In this document: one piece after another, positions 19,984 to 31,009 of the stretch
Layout: each line of letters opens with the position of its first letter
How positions within the stretch are numbered: position 1 is the first letter of the stretch
Assembly (NCBI GenBank): GCA_945643635.1
Contig: CALZFC010000268.1
Location: 3,282,501 to 3,346,500, forward strand
From: Allodiplogaster sudhausi
Taxonomy: Eukaryota; Nematoda; Chromadorea; Rhabditida; Diplogasteridae
Length of the DNA: 64,000 bases
Direction of reading: 5' to 3'
Translations under genes and position numbers: made by a program
The notes under the pieces: generated by a model
What the model saw: the letters and a program-made list of their open reading frames with translations, nothing else
The model's database searches: none
What the model was told of the DNA's origin: nothing

Positions 19984-21278
19984 TGGTTGGTAAACTAATA
20001 GATCCCAAATCACCACCCTCAACACGTAGTGAACTTTCCCTATTTGACATTCCTTCAACACAAGTTGCCTTTGATTCTGCCCGATGGCTTTCAATTCCAA
20101 CAAGCACACCTATTAACAACACTGGACCTTTTACTTTTAACATTGTTGACTCGAGACATTTCTTGCAGGTTAGCAAGTGTTACATTGCGTTTAAACTAAA
20201 GCTTGTTCATAATGATGCCACAAAAGTGTCCAAGTATGCATTAATAAACTATATTGGTGGAACCTTTTTTGATCAAGTCAACTTGCAAATCAATAACCAA
20301 CAAATATTCGAATGTAGTCAGTATGCATACAAGGCGTACCTCGAGACGCTTTTGACACATAGTACAGATCGAAAGTTTGGAATACTTCAAGCGGCTGGTT
20401 ACTTTGAAGACAATGATGTTGGTCTTGACAGTGCAGATAATAAGGGATATAAGAGTAGATTAGACGCAATTTCTTCAACGGGAGAGTTGGACATTGTTTC
20501 TCCTGTTCATATTGACCATTTCACAACTGACCGACTGCTATTACCACATTTAAACGTTCAGTTTACCTTCCATCGCAATACCGATGCTTTTGTGCTAGAA
20601 AGTCATGATGCAGCGCCTAATGGTGCAAAAATTGAGGTCGTCTCTATGAAACTTCTTATTCGTGCTGTTGATGTGATCAGTTCTGTTAATCTTGCCCTTG
20701 AACAAACCCTCCTATCCTATCCTGCACGATATCCCTATCGACGTACCAGAGTACGCGTTGTCTCTGTACCGGGTGGTCGCTTTGATTTTCCCTTCTCTAC
20801 AATCTTTACAGATTTAATTCCTCGCCGTATTATTATTGGCTGCATAGACCAACATGCCTATGAGGGTAGTGTATCACATTCCCCTTTTAATTTCCAAAGC
20901 TTTAACATTTCGGAAGTATGTATAGATGCTGGTGGTGTAACTTTTCCTGCACAACCTCAAAAGATAAATTTCAAAACTAATTCTTTTGCTGAAGCTTTCG
21001 TCATGTTTTACGAGAACATTGGTGCTGTTGGTGAAAATCGTGACTTGGCAATAGGATACAAAATGTACAAGAAAGGCTTTTCTTTATTTGCATTTAATCT
21101 TTCATCAACGGACACTAACGCAGACTTTGAACTAGTGCGTAGTGGTACAACACAATTATCGATGCGTTTTTCCGAGAAAACACCCGACAATGGTCTTCAA
21201 CTCGTGATTTATGCTGAATATGATGGTCTTTACCAAATTGATCACTTTCGTAACGTTTTTAATGATCAACAGGCATAA
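19983..21278 (+). CDS. Polinton major capsid protein, double jelly-roll type (right copy, intact)
   Basis: 431 residues, uninterrupted. Features of the Polinton major capsid family are visible: an N-terminal FDIPSTQVAF segment, the TFNI...HFLQV strand region, YALINYIGGTFFDQVNLQIN, the block YAYKAYLETLLTHS, a DRLLLPHLNVQF strand, YPYRRTRVRVV, and a C-terminal LVIYAEYDGLYQID. Double jelly-roll capsid proteins of this family build icosahedral shells in related viruses, and assembly here is inferred. It sits between the basic protein and the 130-aa gene, with one-base overlaps at both ends. This is the only intact copy in the element, because the left copy has a stop at codon 62. Confidence 0.9.
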   Translation: MVGKLIDPKSPPSTRSELSLFDIPSTQVAFDSARWLSIPTSTPINNTGPFTFNIVDSRHFLQVSKCYIAFKLKLVHNDATKVSKYALINYIGGTFFDQVNLQINNQQIFECSQYAYKAYLETLLTHSTDRKFGILQAAGYFEDNDVGLDSADNKGYKSRLDAISSTGELDIVSPVHIDHFTTDRLLLPHLNVQFTFHRNTDAFVLESHDAAPNGAKIEVVSMKLLIRAVDVISSVNLALEQTLLSYPARYPYRRTRVRVVSVPGGRFDFPFSTIFTDLIPRRIIIGCIDQHAYEGSVSHSPFNFQSFNISEVCIDAGGVTFPAQPQKINFKTNSFAEAFVMFYENIGAVGENRDLAIGYKMYKKGFSLFAFNLSSTDTNADFELVRSGTTQLSMRFSEKTPDNGLQLVIYAEYDGLYQIDHFRNVFNDQQA

Positions 21279-21719
21279 TGGTTCTTCCGAGTCGCGTTCC
21301 ACTCTCCGTCTTCATCTACTTTACTTGTGGAATTCGAATCGAGGAGGATACCGTTTTGTCCGCCGCAGAAATTGACAACATCGATAGCACACTACGAAGA
21401 CGCCGCATATTTATCTCTCATCTTGGCCCCAACAATTTCCTGTTGGAGCGTGCTCACATCGTCCCCGGCACCAACGCTTCTACTCGAATCACTGTCAGAT
21501 TGACAGTGGAAGGTCGTCACAGTACATTGGGTGTGAGACCTGTCAAGGTTTGGCTAAAGGTTAGAATATTTATTTATCATTTATCTGATAATTATAAATA
21601 TTGTTCAGGATTATATGTCGTGCCAACATGGTGTCCAAGTGCGCGCGATGAAGCTGCCTCTGTTATCGGCATCCAACGGAAACCTTTTTCCAATTGAACT
21701 GCTAGCAGTTGAAATTTGA
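21278..21719 (+). CDS. Polinton 130-aa protein of unknown role, two exons (right copy)
   Basis: Exon 1 is 21278-21559, the intron 21560-21608 (49 bp, GTTAGA...TTCAG), and exon 2 21609-21719. It is identical in layout to 4134-4575. The intron is the only clear one within the capsid row apart from those in the zinc-ribbon gene. The stop (21717-21719) lies 22 bp before the protease ATG. Confidence 0.6.
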
Positions 21720-21741
21720 TTGTGCATCATATTCACGAGCA

Positions 21742-22248
21742 ATGCATATTTTTCCTTTAACAAATGTAGAAATAAACAATTTCTTGGAAACTTGTTCTAC
21801 AACACGTGTCTATTATCTTGGTAGTTTCCCTTGTGATACAAAACTTGTCCTACCAGAACGCAGACCCTTGTGTATTGTTTGGAATACAGGAGATTCTCAT
21901 AGTACAGGTGAACACTGGGTTGCCGTATATGTAAACGCTACTAATTCTGCTGAATACTATGATTCAACAGCAAGTAAGCCCCCAGAATTGCTTGCCAAAT
22001 GGCTTGAACAATTTTCACATGTTCAATATTTTCCTCATAGAATTCAAAGTACAACTAGTGTAGTTTGTGGTCACTACTGTCTATTCTTTCTTTATTTACG
22101 TTGTCGTGGAAATAAAATGGCAACTATTGCGAAATATTTTAGTACACGTCATTATGTCATGAATGACGAAATAGTTATTCGCTGGTTTATGACTCACCTC
22201 AGGCAGTGTATAAAAGCCCCCCTTTCCAAAGTCATTGTTTCACATTGA
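21742..22248 (+). CDS. PRO: Polinton adenovirus-type cysteine protease (right copy)
   Basis: 168 residues, the same as the left copy at 3605-4111 with His58, Asp74, Gln102 and Cys109 all present. The frame is intact. Retention of the protease unbroken in both arms contrasts with damage to neighbouring genes. Confidence 0.88.
   Translation: MHIFPLTNVEINNFLETCSTTRVYYLGSFPCDTKLVLPERRPLCIVWNTGDSHSTGEHWVAVYVNATNSAEYYDSTASKPPELLAKWLEQFSHVQYFPHRIQSTTSVVCGHYCLFFLYLRCRGNKMATIAKYFSTRHYVMNDEIVIRWFMTHLRQCIKAPLSKVIVSH
22209..22216 (+). promoter_or_regulatory. TATA box of the zinc-finger gene (right copy)
   Basis: TATAAAAG lies 37 bp before the zinc-finger ATG at 22253 and inside the protease frame. It is identical in position to the left-arm box. 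Confidence 0.5.
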
Positions 22249-22252
22249 CACG

Positions 22253-22582
22253 ATGACTGCTGGTGATCGTAAGGCATCCTCTCCTGCTTCTGCACCTGCT
22301 GCAACTAGTACAACTATTAAATCTAAAGGAAAGAACATTGCTGAAACTATGCCTGTTCCTTCTGTAGAATCCAATATCGAGAAAAAGGCTTTTAACTGTG
22401 AAGATTGCGGAAATGTATTCTCGACTGGTTTTAATCTACGTCGACACATTAAGCGCGCTCACAGTGGTGAGGAAATTTATCAGCCACGTCATGCACGTTA
22501 CATTCGACCCCTTGGTACTATTCAACTACTCACAGACGAATCTGATAACGTCTATGTGCAGTTCCGCCCCTTTGACGACTGA
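22253..22582 (+). CDS. Polinton C2H2 zinc-finger protein (right copy)
   Basis: 109 residues with the same single C2H2 finger as the left copy (3271-3600) and Lys for Glu at one position in the disordered N-terminal part. Its own TATA box may let it be expressed apart from the capsid genes. Confidence 0.75.
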   Translation: MTAGDRKASSPASAPAATSTTIKSKGKNIAETMPVPSVESNIEKKAFNCEDCGNVFSTGFNLRRHIKRAHSGEEIYQPRHARYIRPLGTIQLLTDESDNVYVQFRPFDD

Positions 22583-22616
22583 GGCAGTCATTACTTGAAA
22601 AATTCAATCAGGTCAA

Positions 22617-23129
22617 ATGGTTCGTTCCCAGTCTTCTTCATCTTCATCTTCTTCGTCTTCCATTTCCTCGCATTCAAAAACTTCGCGTAAGGAAAAGGTT
22701 TTGTTTAAAATTGCATGTTTTTGAATTTTTTCTATATATCATTCATTTTCAGCTTCGTGAACGCAAACGAAGGTTTACTGCGACTGCAAAGGATGAACCT
22801 AAGGCAAAGGTATACTTTTCTCGTGCTCTTGCAATTTCACCATTTGTTATAAATTTGCAGAAGAGCTTCAAGGAACTCGTTGATGCCTTCCAACGGCCAT
22901 CTCAAGTAAGCAATCAGGACACCTCTTGAAAAGCCACCGATTCATCGTCATTGCCGTTTGCAACGTTTGTGCAAAGCTTAACGACACTACGACCAACAAC
23001 ATGACGCATATTCGTCTCTGCAATTCTTGTATCGTCGCCAACCAGAGAATCCAATCTGCAGTGTTTCACAATGTCACCCTCAATAATATTCGTGAAAAAT
23101 CTGTTCTTGAGAATTGTGCATCATCGTGA
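22617..23129 (+). pseudogene. Zinc-ribbon-like gene, frameshifted (right copy)
   Basis: Exons are 22617-22697, 22753-22809 and 22861 onward. The 51-bp segment 22810-22860 is the possibly retained intron. Relative to the left copy one C is missing at about 22915 (CAATCAGGACACC here, CAATCACGGACACC there), so the Cys pairs CNVC and CNSC fall out of frame. Otherwise it matches the left copy. Confidence 0.65.
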
Positions 23130-23220
23130 TTGTTATATATTGAATTTGATAAAATGTGTAATGGACTTGTAATATTACGACAGACCAATAATGGAATAAG
23201 TTTTGGGAAAAATACAAGGG

Positions 23221-23816
23221 TGAATAATTCACGAGGGGTTTTGGACTTGGGAAAATATGTATCACTATCACATACACGTTTGCATGTCTACATATTCAGT
23301 TGAGAGTTGGCATGACGGTCGATTGGTAGTGAGTTTGTTTTCAAATCAAAAGGTTCTGGTTCGATTCCTCCTCGGGGCAATATCAATTGCTCTATTTATT
23401 CCGGACTTGTGATATTTCGACTAGCTGAAAAATATTATCCCCTTGGATATAATCTGTGATCATGTGATGTATGATCACATTCCACACGAATGTCTACATC
23501 TTTACTTGCAAGTTGGTATGATGACCGAATAGCTCATTGGTAACGTCACGACTTGTGATGCAAGCGACCCAGGTTCGATTCCCGTCGGGATCCTGGACTT
23601 GTGATATTTCCACAGGTCAAGAACGAGGTGGAATGAATCCTGGACTTAGAAAAATAACGGGAAAAATTTCAACTGGACGCTCTGGACTTAGAAAAATATC
23701 GGGTGAAAATTTCAACGGGGACTTCTGGACTTAGAAAAATAACGGGCGAAAATTTCAACGGGAGTTCTGGACTTAGAAAAATTTCACTTGGTTAAGACGG
23801 TCAGCACACTCATCAT
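23221..23816. repeat. Right outer terminal inverted repeat of the Polinton
   Basis: 596 bp, one 42-bp iteron shorter than the left repeat (three iterons at 23640-23771). The terminal 50 bp are identical to the left end. It shares the 8-bp absence and single-base states of the left end against the internal copy. Confidence 0.9.
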
Positions 23817-23822
23817 CACCGC
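23817..23822. repeat. Right target-site duplication (CACCGC) of the Polinton
   Basis: Exact copy of 1988-1993, immediately after CATCAT of the right terminus. Confidence 0.93.
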
Positions 23823-24249
23823 TTCGATAGCCCTGCGAAAAGCTGCCTAATTGTTAGTCACTTCGCGGTACTAATTCTAATTGTGTCCCCTTCCACTTTC
23901 GATCCATCTCTCTTTCTCCCCCCCCCCTCTCCATCTCTCACTCTCACTCTACTCCCACATTCTCCCTCTCTCTCCCTCCCTCTCTCTCTCTATCTCTCTC
24001 TCTCTCTCTCTACTCCCAAGTTCTCCACCCCCCCCTTCTCTCTCTCTCTGTCTCTCTGTCTCTCGTCCTTTTCGTCTTCTCTGAACTGACCAGTCATCTC
24101 ATCGCTTGTTTTCGCTTGCTACACAACTCGTATCATTCATGAATCCTCTCCTTGCCGGGAGATACGGAAGTAGAGAGATGTCAGAGAGAAAGAGAGAAAG
24201 AAAGAGAGAGGGAGAGAGACAGAAAGCGAGAGAAAGAGGGATAAAGGTA

Positions 24250-24307
<58 letters not shown>

Positions 24308-24974
24308 AAAAAAAGGGGGGAACGATAAACAGCTAACAGATTACTAGTCGTCGAAAGAGTTTGAAGTTGGTTCGGGACTGTCATGGGGAAGGACAAATCT
24401 CTCCGCATTCCGAAGTATCTTCTGTCGTAGTCCACCCCTCCATTCATACTGCTCCAAACCCACCCAAACCCCCTTCCCCAAATTTCCGTGAACATGACTA
24501 AAGCCATTTTCGCAACTAGCACATACGTAAGAGCGACTGGTTCACTAATCAGACTTGATGGGTGGTCGAAGCAGCCAAAAGCTGTGGGTGGCAGGTGGGA
24601 GTAAGAGGGAGAGAGAAAGAGAGATAGGAAGAGAGAAAGAGAGAGAGGAAGAGAGAGAGAGAGAAAGCGAGGGAGAGAGATAGAGAGAAAGAGAGAGAGA
24701 AAGAGAGATAGAGAGAGAAAGAGAAAAAAAGAGAGAGGGAGAGAGATAGAGAGAAAGAGAAAAAATGAGGGAATGGGGAATGCGCCTTGGGACCAATGAG
24801 GACACCTACCTAATGGCAGGATGTGTGAAATCTGTGCTAAGATACTGGAATACCTTTCAATCCAGTGAAAATACCGGAATACCCAACGTTGTGCACAAAT
24901 TAAGGAAAAAGTATATATATTCAAGAAATTTAAAAGTTGTAAAAGGCGGGAAATTAAAAAAAAAAGCTATATAC
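23823..24974. repeat. Microsatellite-rich spacer
   Basis: (CT)n blocks occupy about 23900-24065 and (GA)n blocks 24170-24320 and 24600-24770. The islands at 24330-24590 and 24780-24970 may contain 3' exons of the minus-strand gene next door (a 22-bp candidate at 24810-24831 fits the splice phase), but support is weak. Confidence 0.6.
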
Positions 24975-25431
24975 CTTCTCGATGCTCGACGCAGATGAAG
25001 CGAATGCCTGCGTAAGTTTGGCGGACTCGAGCAGAGCTCTCCGAGACGCGCTCGCACTCCTCCAGACAATGGTCAACCGAGATGTAGGTGCTGGAGAGAG
25101 AAAGAGAGGGAGAGAGAGAGAGAGAGAGAGTGAGGATATTGAGAAGCTGATGGTGAGAGAAAGAAAGAAAAAGAGAAAAGTTGCAGGAGATACTGGTGAT
25201 ATCGACTAAAACTCATATGAAAAATGCCTGACAATGGAAAGTAATTAGAAAGGTGGGGGGGGGGGAATAAAATTTAAAATGAGAAGCACTTTTATCAATG
25301 CGAAGAGAAGAAGAAAATAAAGCTAACGTGCAAATGTTCTCAAAGCTCTGCTCCGTCAACTTTTGGTCGTCGACTGAGCCGATCAGCTGCTGGAAGGTCA
25401 TCTGCTGGCCGAGGCGGTCGTTCTGCGAGGA

Positions 25432-25486
<55 letters not shown>

Positions 25487-26147
25487 AAGAGAGAGAGAGA
25501 AAGAGAGCGAGAGAAAGAGATAGAGAGAGAGATAGAGATGGAGAGAGAGCGAAAGATAGAAAGAGAGATAGAAAGCGAGAACTAGAGAGAGAGAGTGGGA
25601 GAGAGAGTATTTAGGCCTACTTGGTTGTTGAGAAAAATAACCATCTAAATTAAATAAAAAATAAATAAAAGAATGCTTTAAAAATGAATAAAATCTCTCT
25701 CTAACTGATTGCATCTTTGAAATGCAGGGGTCGATGCAGTTGCCAGCGGGCAGGCCGCTACCTGAAACGAAACAAAAAATGCTAGCTAAAATGCTAGCTA
25801 CGAGTAAGAGTACATTAAAATGGATCGTGGCAATGAGTTACTCTCATTTCCTTTTTTTTTATACAAAACTAAAACAAATTCAGGATTGCTGAGTTTTTAT
25901 CTAAAGTAATCATAGCCTATTCACTCTTTGGTCAGCGTGAGAAGGAAGCACATACATATTACTCTTTTTCCCATGACCCTAGACACTCATTGTCAGTTAG
26001 TATCTTTGCTTTTCAACTGATGGTGAGTTACTCCTCGTTCTGCCCCTAATTTATCTAAGCCAATCACTTCTTCCTCCCTTTGGTCTCCCATTTACTATTA
26101 GAGTGCACGCTATTATCTTCTTCATAATGGCACTTCATTTCTTCCCC

Positions 26148-26195
<48 letters not shown>

Positions 26196-26363
26196 GCACC
26201 CTCTCTAACTATCTCCCTCTCTCTCTGTCTCCCTCTCTAAATCTGCCTATCTCGCATTTTCCCACGCTCATTATGCATTCCTTTTCACCCTGAAACGCTC
26301 GCCATATCGCGGGAATTCCGAGGCGCCACTGGCATTGCTTTCTCCTTTAAATATTTTCACCTC

Positions 26364-26400
<37 letters not shown>

Positions 26401-26578
26401 ATCCATCACCCACTATCTCTCCCTCTCTCTTTTTCTCTCTCTCTCCCCACCACCTCTCTCTATCTTTATCTAAAACTCTCTATCTCTTTTACCCTCTCCC
26501 CCTCTCTCTCTCTCTACCATATGAGGTCGCTGTGAGGGACAGTAAGACGACGAATCGGTATACTGTTGCCGCAGTCAT
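24975..26578 (-). CDS. Secreted Cys-rich protein, possibly CPG4 type (3' end unresolved)
   Basis: Four exons join with matching phase: 26518-26578, 25706-25761, 25328-25422 and 24975-25090. The first encodes a typical signal peptide (MTAATVYRFVVLLSLTATS). The next residues, GLPAGNCIDPCISK, begin a Cys-patterned domain that continues through ENICTTYISVDHCLEECE and IRFICVEHREG. The spacing of Cys recalls the chondroitin proteoglycan 4 (CPG4) domain of nematode secreted proteins, from memory and without a search. The product would be secreted. About 110 residues are resolved, and the gene must continue downstream because the last exon ends in phase 1. Introns are filled with (GA)n/(CT)n and AT-rich sequence. 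The exon chain is convincing, the family name less so. Confidence 0.6.
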
Positions 26579-27226
26579 GACAGTGAACAGGAGTCGGTTA
26601 AGGTGCTCATTCATTGAGGTGGCACACCACATAGCGCGAGCGGCAGAAGATGATGAGTGTCATCCTGAGAAAGGAGGCGACGCCTTACTAGTAGGCCAAC
26701 ATGTTGACTGACCCACACTGCTACGCGAGGAGTTAGAGTGGGACCGTTTGAAAAGAAGAAGAAAAACCATCCTAATAATATCTCCCTGAATTGTATTCTT
26801 TTTATATTTCAGAATATAAAAGAGAAAAAGATTCAAACTAGATCATGGAAGTCTTAAGGTGAAAGATATACAGCCGGCCTATTTCGCAATCCACGAATCT
26901 GCGCTTGGACTTGTAGCTGCGAACGAAAACACACTAGTGCCTTGTTCAGGATGGAGAAGAAAGGAAGAGACGGCGAGAGATAGGAAGGGATGAGAGAGAG
27001 TAGCGAGAGAAAGAGAGTAGCGAAAGAAAGAACAGACATAAAAATGGAGTTCTTCTGCGGAGTTGTCCTCGAGAAAAGTATGCGATCTAGTTATGGACGG
27101 AAGACAAGTGGAGATAAAAAAAAGTGGAACTCTCCGAGGCGACAAAGAAGAAAGTTCGAAGAGACGATGGGGTTCATCACTGATGAGAGAGGAAGAGAGC
27201 GAGAGAGACAGAGAGAGAGAGATAGG

Positions 27227-27264
<38 letters not shown>

Positions 27265-27547
27265 AATATAGATAGACAACGAGAAAGAACGAGTAAGAGG
27301 GTGCAGCTGGATAATCACGCGAAAGAAATGCGAGAGATTGTTAGGGAGTGTGAGAGATGAAGGAGAGATATATATTGCGAAAGAGGAAGAATGACTGGAA
27401 GAGAGATAGAGAGAGAGAGACAGAGAGAGAGAGAGAGAATCTGAGACGGATAGGGAGATGTAGAGAGAGAATGAAAGGAAATTGATAGAAGCCGTGATGA
27501 ATCTAGCGTGACGACAACCGAGTGAGATGAAGACGAATGCAACTAAA

Positions 27548-27592
<45 letters not shown>

Positions 27593-29112
27593 TGAGAGAA
27601 AGAGAGAGAGGGAGTGAGAGAGAGAAAGAGAGAGAGAGTGAGAGAGAAAGAGAGAAAGAAAGAGAGAGTGGTGAGAGAGTGAGAGAGTAAGAGAAGAGGG
27701 TAGAAAGTATGGCCAAATAGCGGAGAGAACAGAATTCAAAGTGGATAATGGGGTGAGGAAGAGAGAAGCTGAAGGCCGAGGAAACAAAGATTGGCAAAAT
27801 GCTCGCCACTAAGATGTCCAAAATGATTTGGGCAGAAAAGAGAGAAGTCTCAAGGATTCTGAAAATATAAGGAGGCGAAGAGAGAGGGAGAGAGAGAGAG
27901 AAGAGGTAGGAAGGTGGGAGGAGGATTCGTTGGCATATTTAGCAGCGCGAGAGATAGAGAGGATTCAGGATGCGAGAGTGTGCAAGGGAAGGTAAGAGAG
28001 TGAGAGAGAGAGAGGAGAGAGAGTGAAGAAGAAAAGGAGACGTAAAGTGAGGATAGAGAGAAGAGAGAGAGTGAGAGAGAGAGAGAACGTGACATGTTCT
28101 GTCTCTGAGATTTCTCTATTAGGATAAGAAAACACTAGGGAGATTTGTTTTAAGAAAATCGCAGGATTGCGCTTTGCAATTGATGTATGCATAAAATATT
28201 GAATCTCGCGTAGAAATATGGCATCATAATGATGTATTGAATACATAAATAAATAAATGAATAAAATGTATGTGTGTAATAAAGCAGTTCAAGCATGTGA
28301 AAAATCGGTGCAACAACCAGAGTTCAGATTCAGAAAGAAGGGAGACTTTTCAACTTTTGGGAGAATGAAAATATTAGTTTTAGAGTAGATCGCACAAGTA
28401 TTTCTGATAAGTAGTAAGAATACTTGTTTGGCATCAACTGTTTATGATATGTACATATGTACATACAGAGTTGTGATTGGTTGCGGATCGGCGTGATGAT
28501 TTGCGAGAGAGAATACAGGAGGGGGGGGGGGGCGTTGAGGAGGCGGGTGAGAGTGGACAGAGTCAGGGAAGGAGGATATGAGTATGCGGAGTGAACAAGG
28601 ACGTAATGGAACAAGCGAGCTGTGAGAGGGCGGCGAGGTGCTGCTGCTACCTCTTCGAGCCTTCCGACTCGCTGGCCACTCACTCTTAGACTCATGAGAG
28701 AGAAGAGGTGGAGAGAGAGAGGATAGAGAGTAAGAGAGAGGAGATAGAAAGAGAAACAGAGAAAGAGAGCTTAAGTGATAGAGAGAGGGTGTAAGAGAGA
28801 AAGGGAGAGGAACAGAGAGAGGGGAAGAGAGAAATAGAGAGAGAGGTAGAGATGTAGAGAGAGAGAGAGACAGAAAGATTGAGAGCCAGCCAGCGTAGTC
28901 TACCCACTTCGAGAGTGACTCCTGGCAGTGCCGGAGGGGGTTGAGAGGAAAGCTTGAGCCAGGATCCTCCCTCCGGCCAAGAATAACCCCTGCCCCCTCC
29001 CCCCCCCCCATCCCCCCTTCGACCTCCATGCTTGCAGCTTGAAGCTGCGCTTACTCCACCAGGGTGATGTGAAGCAAGGTCATCTCTCATTTGCCCTCTA
29101 TCTTACTTTCGC

Positions 29113-29156
<44 letters not shown>

Positions 29157-29877
29157 CCTCTCTTTCTCTCTCTCTCTCTCTTTCTCTCTCTTTCTATTAG
29201 TTTCGCTCTCATCCTTTCAGTCTCCCTCTCTTTCTTCAATTGTTTTTTTCTTCTCCTCCTCACAGTACATGTCTTTCTCTTGCATTTCTCCCTCAAATAT
29301 TATTCTTAATCTCGTCTTATTTTCCCACTGAAGTCAATTTCTGCTTATTCGAAGAGAGCATATCCGGAAGTTTCCAGAGCTGCCTGTCCGGGAATAGTTT
29401 TTTTTTTAAAGAATATTCTTTATCAGAAATCCCATAGCTCTTTTCAATCAATCAATCGAATAGGAAAGAAAGTGAAATGATGGCATGAATGAAATTTATG
29501 TATGCAAAGGGGCGATATTATATAGTTGAAAATCGGTATAAGACGAATTTATTAAATTGATAATTTGAAATACATATATGATAGGTACGTACAACATATA
29601 AAATTCGTAGTGCAAGAGGTACATACATTTATGTTCGAGGACGGTGGGAGAGGTTAGTATAATACATGTATGACAATAAAACTCTGGAGATACTTTTTTC
29701 CGAAAATAACGCCTTTTTAGCAGTATGCATGGCTAGAAGGGAGAAAAAACTATTAACTATTATTAAATGTAAGACATTTTAGTTAATAGTGCCAAATGTG
29801 TATACATATTCATGCATACAAACTTTTGTCATAAACCGTTCATTGTCTAACTGCTGGATGAATTTCCTTCCATTCGA
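26579..29877. repeat. Microsatellite-rich intergenic DNA, no gene supported
   Basis: (GA)n and (CT)n arrays dominate 26940-28100, 28690-28880 and 29110-29210. A run of G (about 28520-28532) and a run of C (about 28998-29008) also occur. 28100-28440 and 29300-29877 are AT-rich. The promoter of the minus-strand secreted gene should lie just above 26578, but I see no clear signal. Confidence 0.65.
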
Positions 29878-29926
29878 TTAGCCATACCTAATCGCGGCTT
29901 ATCGCCGTGTACGGGTGGGCTTGCAA
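29878..29926. repeat. Copy 1 of a hairpin-bearing direct repeat
   Basis: TTAGCCATACCTAATCGCGG followed by CTTATCGCCGTGTACGGGTG and GGCTT. CGCGGC and GCCGTG can pair around TTATC or similar. Two more copies in the same orientation lie at 30899 and 33203. Confidence 0.55.
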
Positions 29927-30898
29927 AAATTGTATAAATACGGTAATGTACACACCAACAAGTGGCAGAAAGTGCGCTGTCCACTACGTTTCCCTTTTTG
30001 ACTTGGAACGCTACCGCACTCTACAATGGTCGGGTTTACAACCGGACACCACAGGCCTGCTCTGGTTGCACGCACTGAATGGCGGCTGGGGAGAGGGCAA
30101 CAACAAGGCTAGGCTTCGTCTTGCAAGATGTACAGTAGTATGTATATATATGTATGTATGTATGTACATAGATATAGGAGTAGATGTCTAATCAGCCTAT
30201 GAGCAAAGCTTGTCTAAATTATTGCATTCAAATTTTCATGGTGGTTCGCAATTAAACGTTTTTCTGGGTATTTTGGGCTGTCAGAGGACACCGTAATTAA
30301 CAACGAGATGCAGAGATATGTAGATATTTTCTGCAGTAAACAAATTTAAAATTCTCCATTGCACAATTACATGTCTTAATATATGCCTTCTTATATGTGT
30401 TTACAATCCAAATGTTTTCATTATGCTCTCTTCGGAATTCACCACTCCAGATCTGAATATTCATTGAACTATGTATGTTTGCATATCCATTCAAGATGTT
30501 TTTTCGTTGTTGCTAAAAATTTTTAATCTGGCATTAATATGAGGCGATAGAATGTTAACTAAATTTCACTCGGTGACTACGCTTCACAAATAGCAATACA
30601 ATAGTAGGCCGTAACATCGATAACCAAAAAGACAATGGCGCAAACATCACCCACCGGATATGCATATTTCCAGGCCTATATGATGTTTCCCATTTTAATA
30701 TGTTCACCATCCGCATAATTCATAAACATATTGATAAAATGTATACACTTTGCCATTTTTAATATTATTATTATCCTTATAAAGAGAATGCTTGCCATAC
30801 AATGAATCAAGTAATAATTCAATCAAATAAGGAACAAAATTTGAAATAACTACAAGAATGCAAATTATGTTGCCTAATGTAAGTAGCAAATCAAACCG

Positions 30899-30947
30899 AA
30901 TAGCCACACCGAATCGCGGCTTAGGGCCGCGTAGGGGTGGGCTTCCA
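30899..30947. repeat. Copy 2 of the hairpin-bearing direct repeat
   Basis: Starts AATAGCCACACCGAATCGCG and continues with a perfect 6-bp stem, CGCGGC-TTAGG-GCCGCG, then TAGGGGTGGGCTT. It stands just before the hAT transposase exons. 29927-30898 between copies 1 and 2 shows no gene. Confidence 0.55.
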
Positions 30948-31009
30948 AAAATTCAGAAATGAAAACAGAAGAAAGCTCCTGGTGTAGAGGCTAGTCAATG
31001 TCGTCTCGA

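Larger units (their letters stand above)
1994..23816. mobile_element. Composite Polinton/Maverick with 6.3 kb inverted arms
   Basis: This is a 21,823-bp virus-like DNA transposon. It carries the Polinton gene set: protein-primed family B DNA polymerase, retroviral-type integrase with chromodomain, FtsK/HerA-type packaging ATPase, adenovirus-type cysteine protease, major and minor capsid proteins and several small proteins. All lie on the minus strand from 2723 to 16151, except one small divergent gene at 16188. The right arm (17558-23816, plus-strand genes) is an inverted copy of 1994-8294. The terminus ATGATGAGTGTGCTGACC occurs three times: at 1994, and in reverse complement ending at 17557 and at 23816. 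The outermost copies have the 6-bp duplication, so the composite inserted as one piece. The simplest reading is a 15.6 kb parent (1994-17557) whose right end was fused to a broken, inverted left arm before integration. (GA)n tracts, common outside, are absent inside. An assembly chimera is the main alternative, but the arms differ by several substitutions and indels and the duplication is perfect. Confidence 0.92.

Noticed and set aside
17558..23816. Right arm as an independent second Polinton inserted next to the first
   Set aside because: The target duplication flanks the whole composite and not the internal junction, and the arm ends inside integrase with no left terminus.
29907..30191. 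94-aa open frame before the hAT element
   Set aside because: No recognisable domain, ends in Tyr/Met/Val codons from a TATG repeat, and no splice context.
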